64,000 nt of DNA from Prevotella communis (GCF_022024175.1 NZ_CP091794.1:744001-808000), one strand, 5' to 3'. Positions 16,902 to 26,544 are shown, counted from the first letter of the stretch. The notes: a model not told the origin generated them from the sequence alone. Translations and numbers: made by a program.

Positions 16902-19319
16902 TTACGGTTTAACGAAAATCTTTTTAGCCCTATTGCCTTGGCGGATAATGTTGATGCCTGGCTTTAGGGCTTTTTGCTGTCGTCCCTGCAGGTCGTAATA
17001 CAAATCGTTGGATACAGGCTCGTTGTTCACCATCTTTATACCAGTGGTATTTACCGAGTGAATCGTAATCGTATCGGCTACGCTGCCACCGCCCAGTTGC
17101 GTTAAGCCTATGGCAATCTCATAGTCGCCAGCCTGGTCTGCGACACCCTTCAGCGTGTATATCTTGCTGTTGGAGTCAAAAGAGCGCGTCATGCCATCGG
17201 GCAGAAGGTATGATTTCTTGGTACCATCAGGCAGGGTGCTGGTCTTCAGCGTCACCGACTTGACGTAGCGGGTCTTGATGTTAAATTCAAATTCCTCACC
17301 CATGTTGACGGTAAACTCTTTCTCCAGGAACAGTGGCTGCATGGCATCAGGCAGGTAGTAGCCCAGGTGAGGCGGCTGGTTGTAAGCCGTATTCTGCCAG
17401 CAGATACCCATACGATAGGTATGGTCATGCATGAGGGTAGGCATGCGATAGTTGCTGGTAGTGACAGTGCTGTAGATGTTCAGCGTGGCATTGTCGGTGG
17501 TACTCCAGAGGATAACCTCCTCACGCCAGTCGCCGAAGATATCTGCCGACAGGCACGGTGTCGCCTTTGTGCCGTTGCATGATGACGGACTGCCGATATT
17601 GCCAATCGGTGTGGAACCGACGCCCAGTGTAGAACCACCATATTTCGAGATGGTGGTACCGTCAAGCAGTTCGTCCTGCAAGTCGCCATCCCAGTAGATA
17701 CGGAAGTTCATTGACGGCTTGCTGGTGCCCACCTGTGTTCCTGTGATGGCATTAAATGGGTTCTGGATGCGTGCACTGCTGTCAAATCCGCCATAAGCCG
17801 ACCAGAATTCCTGTCCTCTCTTATCTGCTACGATGTCAGCAGCGCAGCCGCGTCCATTATCCTGTCCGCTCTGTCCGCCCTTCCATATAATCTCTCCGGT
17901 AGCAGCATCGTGCATATCCCAGGCATACGTACCTTTCTCCTCATGTACATCAAACAGTTCCAAACCTGGACGGTCCGGGTCGAGGTCGGCCAGATGGATA
18001 GCATCGCCGTGACCGAAGCCTACCGCATAGAGCATCTTTCCGTCGTCATCACATGCTGCCGAACCCCAGATAATCTCATCCTTTCCGTCGCCGTCGACAT
18101 CAGCAACCGACATGTTGTGGTTGCCGTTGGCGTACATTGTGTAGCGTCCCAGTCCGGAGAAACACGTCTTTCCAGTATACGTCTTTGTGGTGCCACTGGC
18201 ATCCATCACCTTGTACTGCGTCTTTGTGTCGCTCATGTGGAGCCAGCGTGTCTTCAGCTGAGTACCATCGAAATCCACTGCCCAGACATAGGCGTAGGTA
18301 TAGTAGCCACGGCAGAAGATGCCGGAAGGATTGCTGTCGGGTCCGTCGAGATAGGCTGTGGCGGCGAGGTAGCGTTCGCCGCGGTTGCCATAGCTGGCCT
18401 TATCAGTCTTGCCCGAACGGTCATCCCAGTTGAACGAGCCCGTGGCCTCGCTCAGTTCGGCTTTCGCATTGCGGGTAGGGTAGTAGGCAATGGTGTGGAT
18501 GGCTTCTCCTGTAAGGCCGTTGAACACGGTCAGATATTCCTGTCCGCCGTCAATGCGGCCATCGCTGTTGCGCCAGTCTTTTGTGTTTGATGCCGCCTTT
18601 ATCTTCTCGTCGGTAGCCGCCTGATTCACGTAAAGCCCTTTACCGTCTTTTGATCCGGGTGCCGTCTTGCACATCAGCTCCGCCTTGCCGTCGCCGTCGT
18701 AGTCATATACCTGGAACTGCGTGTAGTGGGCACCGGCTCGGATATTTACCCCCAAGTCAATGCGCCACAGTTTGGTACCGTCAAGTTTGTAGCAGTCGAT
18801 ATAGACATTATCCGTCTTGCCGCCCTGGGAGTTATCTTTAGAGTTACTTGGGTCCCATTTCACGAATATCTCATATTGTCCGTCGCCATCGACATCACCC
18901 ACCGAACAGTCGTTGGGCGAGTAAGTACCGCCTAAGGCTCCTGTGGCGGGACGGTCTAACGTCAGTGGCAAGTAATTCTTCGCCCATGGCTTCACGATAC
19001 CAGACGTATCTATCGCCTCGCCGTTCACTTTCGTCACCACCTGATATTCAGAACTGGCGTTGCCACCCGTTGTCTCATAGCAAGTAGCATAGACATCCTT
19101 GGCGATAGCTGTGCCGTTGCGCAGGATGTCGAAACGCGTATCATCCTCATTATCTGTACCCAGCATACGCCACGAGATAAAATGTTTTGTGCTAGTCGAT
19201 GGGATGACCGTGAGACCGCGATCCAATTTCTCCATCTGGCTCGCAGGCGTGTGTTGTGCCTGGATGCTAAGTGCCGTCAAAGACAATAGGGTCAATGTTT
19301 GTAGTTTGATTCTTTTCAT
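16902..19319 (-). CDS. Rhamnogalacturonan lyase, family PL11
   Basis: An 805-residue secreted lyase that cuts the rhamnose-galacturonate backbone of RG-I by beta-elimination. A signal peptide (LQTLTLLSLTALSIQAQ) is followed by the eight-bladed propeller of PL11 (about 30-640), recognised by FISWRMLGTD, the calcium-type motifs DVDGDGQYE, DYDGDGKAE and DVDGDGKDE, and DIFGDWREEVILWS. A Fn3/Ig-like part follows, and the protein ends in a YDLQGR...KKIFVKP tail of the T9SS-like Prevotella type. It is divergent from the 576-residue gene and reads towards the MG2-like gene. The second PL11 at 28-32.6 kb shares the catalytic part but not the C-terminus. Confidence 0.93.
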   Translation of the reverse strand: MKRIKLQTLTLLSLTALSIQAQHTPASQMEKLDRGLTVIPSTSTKHFISWRMLGTDNEDDTRFDILRNGTAIAKDVYATCYETTGGNASSEYQVVTKVNGEAIDTSGIVKPWAKNYLPLTLDRPATGALGGTYSPNDCSVGDVDGDGQYEIFVKWDPSNSKDNSQGGKTDNVYIDCYKLDGTKLWRIDLGVNIRAGAHYTQFQVYDYDGDGKAELMCKTAPGSKDGKGLYVNQAATDEKIKAASNTKDWRNSDGRIDGGQEYLTVFNGLTGEAIHTIAYYPTRNAKAELSEATGSFNWDDRSGKTDKASYGNRGERYLAATAYLDGPDSNPSGIFCRGYYTYAYVWAVDFDGTQLKTRWLHMSDTKTQYKVMDASGTTKTYTGKTCFSGLGRYTMYANGNHNMSVADVDGDGKDEIIWGSAACDDDGKMLYAVGFGHGDAIHLADLDPDRPGLELFDVHEEKGTYAWDMHDAATGEIIWKGGQSGQDNGRGCAADIVADKRGQEFWSAYGGFDSSARIQNPFNAITGTQVGTSKPSMNFRIYWDGDLQDELLDGTTISKYGGSTLGVGSTPIGNIGSPSSCNGTKATPCLSADIFGDWREEVILWSTTDNATLNIYSTVTTSNYRMPTLMHDHTYRMGICWQNTAYNQPPHLGYYLPDAMQPLFLEKEFTVNMGEEFEFNIKTRYVKSVTLKTSTLPDGTKKSYLLPDGMTRSFDSNSKIYTLKGVADQAGDYEIAIGLTQLGGGSVADTITIHSVNTTGIKMVNNEPVSNDLYYDLQGRQQKALKPGINIIRQGNRAKKIFVKP

Positions 19320-19364
19320 ATTTATCGTTAGTTTTTAATGTAGTATTCCTGTCTCATATATTTG

Positions 19365-19372
19365 CAAAGGTA
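19365..19372 (-). promoter_or_regulatory. -7 element of the PL11 gene
   Basis: TACCTTTG on the minus strand, 46 bp before the start. A similar element faces the other way at 19458; the AT-rich 85 bp between them is probably the shared control region. No clear TTTG -33 box. Confidence 0.55.
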
Positions 19373-19457
19373 CACCTTTTATAATAAAGTTGAGATTGCA
19401 GAATGTTAAATCTTTTAAAATTTGAACTGTTTTATAAAAAGCTAATGGAAATTTATG

Positions 19458-19465
19458 TACCTTTG
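19458..19465 (+). promoter_or_regulatory. -7 element of the 576-residue secreted protein gene
   Basis: TACCTTTG matches TAnnTTTG and implies a leader of roughly 70 nt. The divergent partner is at 19372-19365. Confidence 0.55.
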
Positions 19466-19540
19466 CAACGCTTCTGTGGTGTACGCACACTGTGGATTCT
19501 ACCAAACTACGGATATATATCTAACTAAACATAAGTACTA

Positions 19541-21271
19541 ATGAGAAAAATTTCTACGCTTGCCTTTATGGCATTTTTCTGCTGCATGAGCGCTATGGCT
19601 CAGGTAGTGCTGGGCGACATTAAGTTTAGTGTCAAGGATGGTGCTAAGCTGAATCCCACAACAGGTAAGATTACTGTGACATTCCCTGAGGTTACAGGTG
19701 TTGAGGATCCCACAGCTACGAACTTCGTGCTGGCTGGTGCTTTCAATGACGTTGATTTCGATGAAGTTGAAGGTTCTTTCGCTTCTGGTGTAACATTCGA
19801 CCTTGGTGAATTTGAGTTGGAGCCAGGCACAGAATATACCCTGAAGATCACTTCAGTGAAGGTTGATGGTGCAGAACTCGCTGCTGAGGGTGGTTATAAA
19901 CTGAACTTCAAGACTCGTGGTGCTGAGCGTAAGATGTCATGGACGTTTACGATTGATGCAGAGTCTGCTGCTCAGATTGTTACTGAAGGTTCTGCCAATG
20001 TTGCAGGTGCAGAGAATGAAGATGCCACCAAGTATATGGACATTCAGAAGAATGGTGCCACCACTCACCGTTTCTATGTGCCCGCTCGCAATTATGAGGA
20101 GATCCTGTTGCCTGACGGAACGGCTCTGCCTATGACTGAAGATTTGATGTTCAAGTTTGGTAACAAGGCATTCTATGTGGGTGACACAGAGGGCTCATAC
20201 AAAGACCTTATTGCTTTCAATGGTAAGAACCAGTATATGATTATCCCCGATTGTAAGGCTGGTGATGTTATTACATTTAACGCAAACCGTGCTACGAAGG
20301 GTAGCGCCGATAAGCCAACAAATATTCAGGCTATGGATGGTGCTGCTATTGCTCCTGACGGTTTGGAATCTTCCAATGGCATTAAGGACTCCATCTGGTT
20401 GGGCTCATCTTATGCTAACTATAAGTTTGAGGTGCTGACAGATGGAGATGTTAAATTCTTCTTCAACAACTGTCTGATGAAGTCTATCACCATTGAAGAG
20501 GGTGTTGAGAAGAAGCCTTGCAAGTACAAGGTTGTGGCTGGTTACACAGAAGATGAAAAAACGACAATCCTGAAGGAACTCGTTGCTGAGACTGAGGGTA
20601 TCACCAGTTCTACTGTAAAGGCTTACTATTCTTACTGGCTCGCTGACGAACAGGGCAACGTTTATACCTATGGTACAAAGGGTAATCCTTTCGAGGCTTC
20701 TTTCGACCTGAAGGGTGACACCACTTTCGTTATCAACTATAAGAAGACCGCTTTCGAGGGTTGTGTATTCCTTTCTGAGGGTGAGGATCTTCCCAATGCA
20801 GCTCTCTGCACAAGTAGCAATGCCGCTATCCGTTCTTCTATGGGTAAGGCAGCTTATTTTACAGAGGATTTGAAACTCGTGACCCTGCAGCCTGGTACTT
20901 ACAAGGTACGCGCTATCACTGCTGACTATACCAGCAAGTCTGGTGGTTATGACTGCGTACTGACCAAGGGCGAGGGTGAAGAGAATGAGATTCACCTCGT
21001 TGCTACTGCTGATAACTGGAACGATATTGAGTCTGACCTCCTGACCATTACCGAGGCTACAGACATCACTCTGAAGGCCAGTGGTAATGAGAACCAGGGT
21101 ATCGACGTTATCATGATCTACGCTTCTACTGATGCTCCTGAGGATCCCGATGGTATCAACGAGGTGAAGGACGCTAAGAAGGTTGTGGCCCGCAAGGTGG
21201 CTAAGGATGGTCGCATCCTGATCCAGACTGCAGCTGGTACCTTCAACGCTGTTGGTGTACAGGTAAAGTAA
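19541..21271 (+). CDS. Secreted multidomain protein of unknown function
   Basis: I do not recognise this 576-residue protein. It has a signal peptide (STLAFMAFFCCMSAMAQ), an N-terminal Ig-like region (about 22-130) with the pattern LNPTTGKITVTFPEVTG seen in bacterial Ig/SbsA-type domains, and two further beta-rich regions (about 131-315 and 325-540). The last one includes a TLQPGTYKVRAITADY stretch like carbohydrate-binding beta-sandwiches. It ends GINEVKDAKKVVARKVAKDG...VQVK, similar in style to the tail of the 921-residue protein at 32.7 kb. Placement between PL11 and PL4 suggests a pectin-binding or lyase-helper role. No catalytic residues are evident. Confidence 0.6.
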   Translation: MRKISTLAFMAFFCCMSAMAQVVLGDIKFSVKDGAKLNPTTGKITVTFPEVTGVEDPTATNFVLAGAFNDVDFDEVEGSFASGVTFDLGEFELEPGTEYTLKITSVKVDGAELAAEGGYKLNFKTRGAERKMSWTFTIDAESAAQIVTEGSANVAGAENEDATKYMDIQKNGATTHRFYVPARNYEEILLPDGTALPMTEDLMFKFGNKAFYVGDTEGSYKDLIAFNGKNQYMIIPDCKAGDVITFNANRATKGSADKPTNIQAMDGAAIAPDGLESSNGIKDSIWLGSSYANYKFEVLTDGDVKFFFNNCLMKSITIEEGVEKKPCKYKVVAGYTEDEKTTILKELVAETEGITSSTVKAYYSYWLADEQGNVYTYGTKGNPFEASFDLKGDTTFVINYKKTAFEGCVFLSEGEDLPNAALCTSSNAAIRSSMGKAAYFTEDLKLVTLQPGTYKVRAITADYTSKSGGYDCVLTKGEGEENEIHLVATADNWNDIESDLLTITEATDITLKASGNENQGIDVIMIYASTDAPEDPDGINEVKDAKKVVARKVAKDGRILIQTAAGTFNAVGVQVK

Positions 21272-21289
21272 TTCAAATATAACAATACG

Positions 21290-21336
21290 GCCACGAATTT
21301 CGTTGGAAGAATACCCCGCGAAATTCGTGGCTTTTT
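21290..21336 (+). terminator. Perfect 13-bp hairpin with T-run between the 576-residue gene and PL4
   Basis: GCCACGAATTTCG (21290-21302) and its exact complement (21319-21331) are followed by TTTTT. It ends only 10 bp before the PL4 start codon and no new promoter fits between, so it could attenuate read-through. Confidence 0.85.
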
Positions 21337-21346
21337 ATTAAAACTT

Positions 21347-23206
21347 ATGACCAAACTACTACTATCATTATCTGTTTTTCTTTTTTCGTTGGGTGCTATG
21401 GCAGCCGATGGTGATGTGACGATGACAGTCAGCGGCATGACAACCAAGATGTCTGACGGCACTTGGAGTATTACCATTAACAGCAACGGACGTGTCAGTT
21501 CCCTGCAGCGCAAGGGAACGGAGTTCCTGTCGAGCAATGGCATCTATTTCGACTATACCACATCCGAAGGCAACAAAGGTCTCAGTCCCTCGAAGGTGAC
21601 TGTTATCAAGAATACTGCTGAACATTGTGAGGTGCTCTATAGCGCTACCTCCGGCAACACCATTTTTGAACAGGGATTTATCATGCGTAAAGGTGTGCCC
21701 GGCCTTTATTCGTATGTCATTGCTACGGGTACTGCAACTTCTGCTAACGAGCCAATCAAGGAGGCACGTGTCTGTGCCCGCCTGAGCGACAATATGCTCA
21801 ATGGCTACGTGGACTGGCGCATGAACGGACGTATCCCCTCGAATAGCGAGATGGCTACAGCCGAAAAGGAAGAGAATACGATTCAGGATGCTACCTATTA
21901 TCTGAGCGATGGTAGTGTCTATACAAAATATAACTGGGCTAACTATATTGAGCGCGATACCCTGCACGGCCTGCGTGACAATACCTACTATGGCCTCTAT
22001 AATATCCCCGTGAGCTACGAATGGATTAATGGCGGATGCGAGCGTCAGGAACTCACCGTCCATGCCACCAGTAAGTCACCCATCACCATCCAGATGTTGC
22101 AGGGTGAGCACTTCGGTGGACAGGCAATGGTGCTGAACGAGGGCGAGCAGAAACTCTATGGCCCGTTCCTTATCTGCACGACCTACAGTAAGAATCCTGT
22201 GACCAGTGCCCGCAACCAGTGGGCAAAGGAGGTTGAGACCTGGCCCTACCAGTGGTTTGAGAACGACCTCTATCCCCGTGAGCGCGGCACGGTGCGTGGT
22301 CATCTGAATGTTACCACGGGCCAGCGCAACGACAGCGTGCGTATTATCCTGGCTCAGGAGAAGGGAAAAGATCCCCTGACAATGATGCACGGCTATCAGT
22401 TCTGGACACTGACCGACGAGCATGGCGACTTTGAACTGAAGCATGTACGTCCTGGTGACTATAACCTCTTTGCCTATGCAAAGGCTGGCGAGGTGACCGA
22501 TATGCTGGAGCAGGATGATATCACCGTCAGCGCAGGCGACAATGACCTGGGCACTATCTCGTGGACACCCAAGAAATATAGTGAGATGCTGTGGATGATT
22601 GGTCAGAACGACCGTCGTAGCAGTGAGTTCTGTCTCAGTGATGCTCCTCGTCAGTATGGCCTTTGGGAACAGGTGCCTCAGACGCTGACCTATACCATAG
22701 GCGAGAGCAAGGAGAATACCGATTGGTATTATGCCCAGACCAAAGACGGCACATGGACGGTGAAGTTCAATGTGGAAGAGCGTCCCTCCGGGCGTGCTTA
22801 CCTCACGGCTTCTATCGCAGGATGTGCCAGCGAGAAAGCTACCGTTGCCGTGAAACTCAATGGCACGGTGAAGGCCACTTGGAAGCCTGGCTATAAGGAT
22901 GCCTCAGTCTATCGCAGTGCCGTGAACAGCGGCCGCCATTATCTCTATACCGTTGACTTCCCCTGCACCGATCTGAAGGTTGGTACTAACCTCATCACCT
23001 TCCAGACCAGCAATACTGGTGGCAAGAATGGTATCCTCTATGACTGCATCAAACTGGAGGCTGGCAGTCTTGTTACCTCTGGCGTGGAAGCCATCCGTGA
23101 GTCTGTGGCTGGCAGCAGCACCCCCTTTAAGCATATCGTCAACGGGCGTCTTGTGATAGAGCAGGCAGGTCACCGTTATTCACTGACAGGAACAATACTT
23201 CAATAG
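21347..23206 (+). CDS. Rhamnogalacturonan endolyase, family PL4
   Basis: A 619-residue secreted enzyme with signal peptide (LLLSLSVFLFSLGAMAA) and the three-domain PL4 layout: N-terminal beta-sandwich (about 22-330), Fn3-like domain (about 335-410, GTVRGHLNV to WTPKKYS) and C-terminal jelly-roll (about 412-585, starting LWMIGQNDRRSSEF). The probable catalytic pair is Lys194 in YTKYNW and His207 in TLHG. Their 13-residue spacing is like that in bacterial and plant PL4 (from memory). It cleaves the RG-I backbone. The C-terminus RLVIEQAGHRYSLTGTILQ looks like a worn T9SS-like tail. GH115 follows at 4 bp, so PL4, GH115 and the SGNH esterase form one unit. Confidence 0.88.
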   Translation: MTKLLLSLSVFLFSLGAMAADGDVTMTVSGMTTKMSDGTWSITINSNGRVSSLQRKGTEFLSSNGIYFDYTTSEGNKGLSPSKVTVIKNTAEHCEVLYSATSGNTIFEQGFIMRKGVPGLYSYVIATGTATSANEPIKEARVCARLSDNMLNGYVDWRMNGRIPSNSEMATAEKEENTIQDATYYLSDGSVYTKYNWANYIERDTLHGLRDNTYYGLYNIPVSYEWINGGCERQELTVHATSKSPITIQMLQGEHFGGQAMVLNEGEQKLYGPFLICTTYSKNPVTSARNQWAKEVETWPYQWFENDLYPRERGTVRGHLNVTTGQRNDSVRIILAQEKGKDPLTMMHGYQFWTLTDEHGDFELKHVRPGDYNLFAYAKAGEVTDMLEQDDITVSAGDNDLGTISWTPKKYSEMLWMIGQNDRRSSEFCLSDAPRQYGLWEQVPQTLTYTIGESKENTDWYYAQTKDGTWTVKFNVEERPSGRAYLTASIAGCASEKATVAVKLNGTVKATWKPGYKDASVYRSAVNSGRHYLYTVDFPCTDLKVGTNLITFQTSNTGGKNGILYDCIKLEAGSLVTSGVEAIRESVAGSSTPFKHIVNGRLVIEQAGHRYSLTGTILQ

Positions 23207-23210
23207 TAAG

Positions 23211-25478
23211 ATGAGACACAGACTACTGATACTCCTTTTTCTTGGTGTATGCCTTTCTTCGATGGCCTCCAATGTGGTGTGGTTCGACGGACAGAATCCT
23301 GTCAGTTACCAACTGGCAGGCAGGGTGGACCCTGTTGTGAAGCAAGCCCTACGGATGTTTTGTGATGATATGCAACTGGTGACAGGCATGAAACCTGTTG
23401 CGTCTCGTGAGGCCGCCATCCGTATCATTCAGGGCAAGGGCAGTGATGATGGCTTCCGCCTGAGTGTGCAGAAAGGTCAACTCGTTGTCGAGGGACATAA
23501 TGCCCGTGGCACGGCCTATGGGCTGTTGGAGCTATCGCGTATGGCTGGTGTCTCTCCTTGGGTGTGGTGGGGTGATGTGCGTCCCTATTCCCGATCTACT
23601 CCAATCTCTGTGGCCGACACCTTCTGTATAGAGCATACACCTTCTGTGGCTTATCGAGGCATCTTCATTAATGATGAGGACTGGAGCCTGCGTCAGTGGT
23701 CCAAGGATAAGATGGGACCGCAGACCTATCGTCGGCTCTTTGAACTGATGTTGCGTCTGCGTGCCAATACCCTTTGGCCTGCTATGCACGAGGGTACGCC
23801 AGGCTTCTTTACCGTACCTGGTAATCGTGAGATGGCAGACTCGTTTGGTATTGTTGTAGGTTCTTCCCATTGCGAACCTTTGCTCAGAAACAATGTGGCA
23901 GAGTGGAACCGTGATACCCGTGGACCGTATAACTATATCACCAATCGCCAGCAGGTACAACGGTATTGGATAGAACGCCTGAAGGAGGTGAAAGGTTCAG
24001 AGAAACTCTTCACCATTGGCATGCGTGGCATCCACGATGGGGCGATGGAAGGTGTGAAGACCAAACAGGAACAGCTTGCAGCACTTCAACAGGTGATAGA
24101 CGATCAGCGCCAACTTATCCGGCAATACTACAGTAAGAATGTGGAGCAGGTGCCTCAGGTCTTTATTCCTTATAAGGAGGTGCTCGAGATTATGGAGAGC
24201 GGACTGCGTGTGCCCGATGATGTCACGCTGATGTGGTGCGACGATAACTATGGTTACTTGACACGCCTGCCCGATGCAGAGCAGCAGAAGCGCAGGGGTG
24301 GGGGAGGCGTCTATTATCATCTCTCTTATTGGGGACGTCCCCATGATTACTTGTGGCTGACTACCACCCAGCCCGGACTTATCTATCACGAGATGCGTAC
24401 GGCCTATGACCATAACTGCCGCAAGCTTTGGATTGCCAATGTGCACGACCCGAAGGTGGCGGCGTATGATTTGGAGCTGTTTCTGGATTTGGCATGGGAT
24501 ATTAATAGCGCTCCACTCGAGCAGCATTTGCAGCGTTGGCTTTGTACGCAGTTTGGAGCACAGATTGGTAATGCTGTCTTTCCTGCCATGAAGGAATACT
24601 ATCATCTCAATGCTATCCGTAAACCTGAGTTTATGGGCTGGACCCAGGTGGAACTCGATAAGAAGAAGTATCCAGGAGGAAAGTCGGTACCTGGTTATAC
24701 GGAGTTTTCCTTGCAGGAAGGCTATGAGCGCATGGAAGCCTTTGCCCGTATTGAGGCTATCGTTGATACCTGGCGCCCGTTGGTGGATGTGGGACGTCAG
24801 GATGCCTACTTCGCCCATGTGCTCTATCCCGTTCATGCTGCTGCGGCAATGACCCGGAAGATGTTGGCTGATGAGCCCGCCAGTTTGCAAGCTTACGAGG
24901 AAATACAACAGTTGACAGAGCGCTATAATGCGATGAATGGTGGGAAGTGGCGTGGCCTGATGTCGGCAGCCCCTCGCGACCTGCCCGTTTTTGGAAAAGT
25001 TCATACCAAGTTCCCGCAGCATCCTTCCATAGGACGCCTGATAGCCCGCAATGCCTGCGACTACCAGACAGCCTCAAATGGCGTGTCTGTAGTCTCCATG
25101 CTGGGACACTCGATGAATGCCGTAGCTCTACCAAAAGATGCTGCACTTATGTACGATTTCGATAGCCCATCCGAGGGCGAGGCCGTTCTCTATACCGCGA
25201 TGATACCTACCCAGCCCAGCAATCGTGGCGACCTGCGTTATCAGGTGACGATTGATGACCAGGAGCCTGTCGTCATCTCGCTGAAGACGCCTTATCGCTC
25301 GGAGCGCTGGAAACAGAGTGTCTTGCGGGGACAGTCGTTGAATAAGACACCTGTTCATCTGACCAAGGGTCCGCATACGTTGAAGATAAAAGCCCTCGAT
25401 GAGCACATCATCGTTGACCAGTGGATGATAGACTTCTGTCCCAATCGACAGTTTTATGTAATTCCTGTAAATAAATAA
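23211..25478 (+). CDS. Glycoside hydrolase family 115 (alpha-1,2-glucuronidase type)
   Basis: A 755-residue secreted enzyme with signal peptide (LLILLFLGVCLSSMAS). The GH115 core is recognised by YGLLELSRMAGVSPWVWWGD, YRGIFINDEDW, MLRLRANTLWPAMHEG, MWCDDNYGYLTRLP and YHLSYWGRPHDYLWL. The family removes alpha-1,2-linked (4-O-methyl)glucuronic acid from xylan, and some members act on arabinogalactan-type chains. Here it is 4 bp behind a PL4 lyase and 10 bp before an esterase, so the target is more likely an acidic side chain of RG-I than xylan (inference). The length is somewhat short for the family, with a small C-terminal beta domain from about 640. Confidence 0.88.
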   Translation: MRHRLLILLFLGVCLSSMASNVVWFDGQNPVSYQLAGRVDPVVKQALRMFCDDMQLVTGMKPVASREAAIRIIQGKGSDDGFRLSVQKGQLVVEGHNARGTAYGLLELSRMAGVSPWVWWGDVRPYSRSTPISVADTFCIEHTPSVAYRGIFINDEDWSLRQWSKDKMGPQTYRRLFELMLRLRANTLWPAMHEGTPGFFTVPGNREMADSFGIVVGSSHCEPLLRNNVAEWNRDTRGPYNYITNRQQVQRYWIERLKEVKGSEKLFTIGMRGIHDGAMEGVKTKQEQLAALQQVIDDQRQLIRQYYSKNVEQVPQVFIPYKEVLEIMESGLRVPDDVTLMWCDDNYGYLTRLPDAEQQKRRGGGGVYYHLSYWGRPHDYLWLTTTQPGLIYHEMRTAYDHNCRKLWIANVHDPKVAAYDLELFLDLAWDINSAPLEQHLQRWLCTQFGAQIGNAVFPAMKEYYHLNAIRKPEFMGWTQVELDKKKYPGGKSVPGYTEFSLQEGYERMEAFARIEAIVDTWRPLVDVGRQDAYFAHVLYPVHAAAAMTRKMLADEPASLQAYEEIQQLTERYNAMNGGKWRGLMSAAPRDLPVFGKVHTKFPQHPSIGRLIARNACDYQTASNGVSVVSMLGHSMNAVALPKDAALMYDFDSPSEGEAVLYTAMIPTQPSNRGDLRYQVTIDDQEPVVISLKTPYRSERWKQSVLRGQSLNKTPVHLTKGPHTLKIKALDEHIIVDQWMIDFCPNRQFYVIPVNK

Positions 25479-25488
25479 TGAATAAGAT

Positions 25489-26304
25489 ATGAAACGTTTA
25501 CTGATTAGTTCTTTATTTGTCATTTGTCAACTGTCATTAGGCTTTGCCCAGCCCAGTACCATCGTGCAGCACCCTTGGCAGGGTAAGCGTGTGGCTTATT
25601 TTGGTGATTCTATTACCGACCCCAATAATAAGGCGTCGAAGAAGAAATTCTGGGGCTTGCTCTCTGACTGGCTCGGTATCGAGGCCTACGTCTATGGCGT
25701 GAGTGGACGCCAGTGGAACGATATCCCCCGTCAGACGGATAAGCTGCTCCGTGAACATGGGCAGGATGTGGATGCCATCATTGTCTTCATGGGTACCAAC
25801 GACTATAATAATGGTGTGCCAGTTGGTAAGTGGTGGGACGAGCACGAGGCACAGGTAGAGTACGGACACGGACAGCCTAAGAAGATGGTGACACGCCGTC
25901 AGCGCACCCCGTCAATGGATCCCAATACCTATTGCGGACGTATCAATATCGCTATGGACTCCCTGAAGCGTACCTTCCCCACGAAGCAGATAGTGCTCTT
26001 GACGCCTATCCATCGTGCCGACTTCCATGCCAACGAGAAAAACTGGCAGTGCGACGAGTCGTATACCAACCAGTGTGGCGAGTATCTGGATGTCTATGTT
26101 GAGGCTGTGAAGCAGGCAGGCAATATCTGGGCAGTCCCCGTTATTGACTGGAATGCCCTGGGTGGACTCTTCCCCTTGATGGACCAGTACGCTTCCTATT
26201 TCAACAATGCAGACACTGATCGCCTGCATCCCAATGATAAAGGGCACGAGCGCTTGGCCCGTACCCTCTATTACCAGTTGCTTGCCCTGCCTTGCGTATT
26301 CTGA
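25489..26304 (+). CDS. SGNH-family esterase (probable pectin/RG acetylesterase)
   Basis: A 271-residue secreted serine esterase with signal peptide (LLISSLFVICQLSLGFAQ). Block I is FGDSIT with Ser41. The GTND block is at about 103-106, and DRLHPND supplies Asp244 and His247. This is a complete SGNH catalytic set. It is the last gene of the PL4-GH115 unit. The probable role is removing acetyl groups that block lyases on RG-I. Family alone does not prove the substrate. It is separate from the larger two-domain esterase at 53.7 kb, whose SGNH domain has Asn in place of the block I Asp. Confidence 0.85.
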   Translation: MKRLLISSLFVICQLSLGFAQPSTIVQHPWQGKRVAYFGDSITDPNNKASKKKFWGLLSDWLGIEAYVYGVSGRQWNDIPRQTDKLLREHGQDVDAIIVFMGTNDYNNGVPVGKWWDEHEAQVEYGHGQPKKMVTRRQRTPSMDPNTYCGRINIAMDSLKRTFPTKQIVLLTPIHRADFHANEKNWQCDESYTNQCGEYLDVYVEAVKQAGNIWAVPVIDWNALGGLFPLMDQYASYFNNADTDRLHPNDKGHERLARTLYYQLLALPCVF

Positions 26305-26357
26305 TAGTCCCAGACTACGCCTGATTGTCGAGCAAATAGACCTTAGAACTCTTACAG

Positions 26358-26390
26358 CCCTCGCTTCTGATTCCGGAGCGAGGGTTTTCT
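26358..26390 (+). terminator. Terminator after the SGNH esterase
   Basis: CCCTCGCT and AGCGAGGG form an 8-bp stem followed by TTTTCTT. It closes the PL4-GH115-SGNH unit. Confidence 0.85.
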
Positions 26391-26414
26391 TATCCCACGT
26401 CGTGGAAATAAGAA
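26387..26414. repeat. Inverted repeat TTCTTATcccacg/cgtggaaATAAGAA
   Basis: The arms pair over about 13 bp with two mismatches and a very short loop. It lies right after the terminator and about 40 bp before the duplicated promoter module. It may be an operator or a second hairpin. Confidence 0.5.
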
Positions 26415-26453
26415 TAATGTTGCAGATAAAACCTTTCTCTTAACGTGTTAGTT

Positions 26454-26541
26454 CAAAAAGTATAGGTAAAAGGCAAATTTTAGGTAGCGCTTTTCTTGCT
26501 TTAAGTCAATAAATGCACTATCTTTGCACCCAACAACTACG
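26454..26541 (+). promoter_or_regulatory. Promoter module A (GH28-PL11 unit), duplicated at 32616-32703
   Basis: The 88 bp are identical to the second copy at 77 positions. The module contains TAGG at two sites 18 bp apart, then TTG (26496-26498), a 20-bp spacer and TATCTTTG (26519-26526). Conservation extends well upstream of the -33 box, as expected for a shared activator site. Confidence 0.8.
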
Positions 26542-26544
26542 TCT

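Noticed and set aside
26524-26544. TTG start for the GH28 gene
   Set aside because: It lies within the TATCTTTG -7 box, so it cannot be transcribed as part of the message from that promoter; ATG 26545 gives a normal signal peptide.
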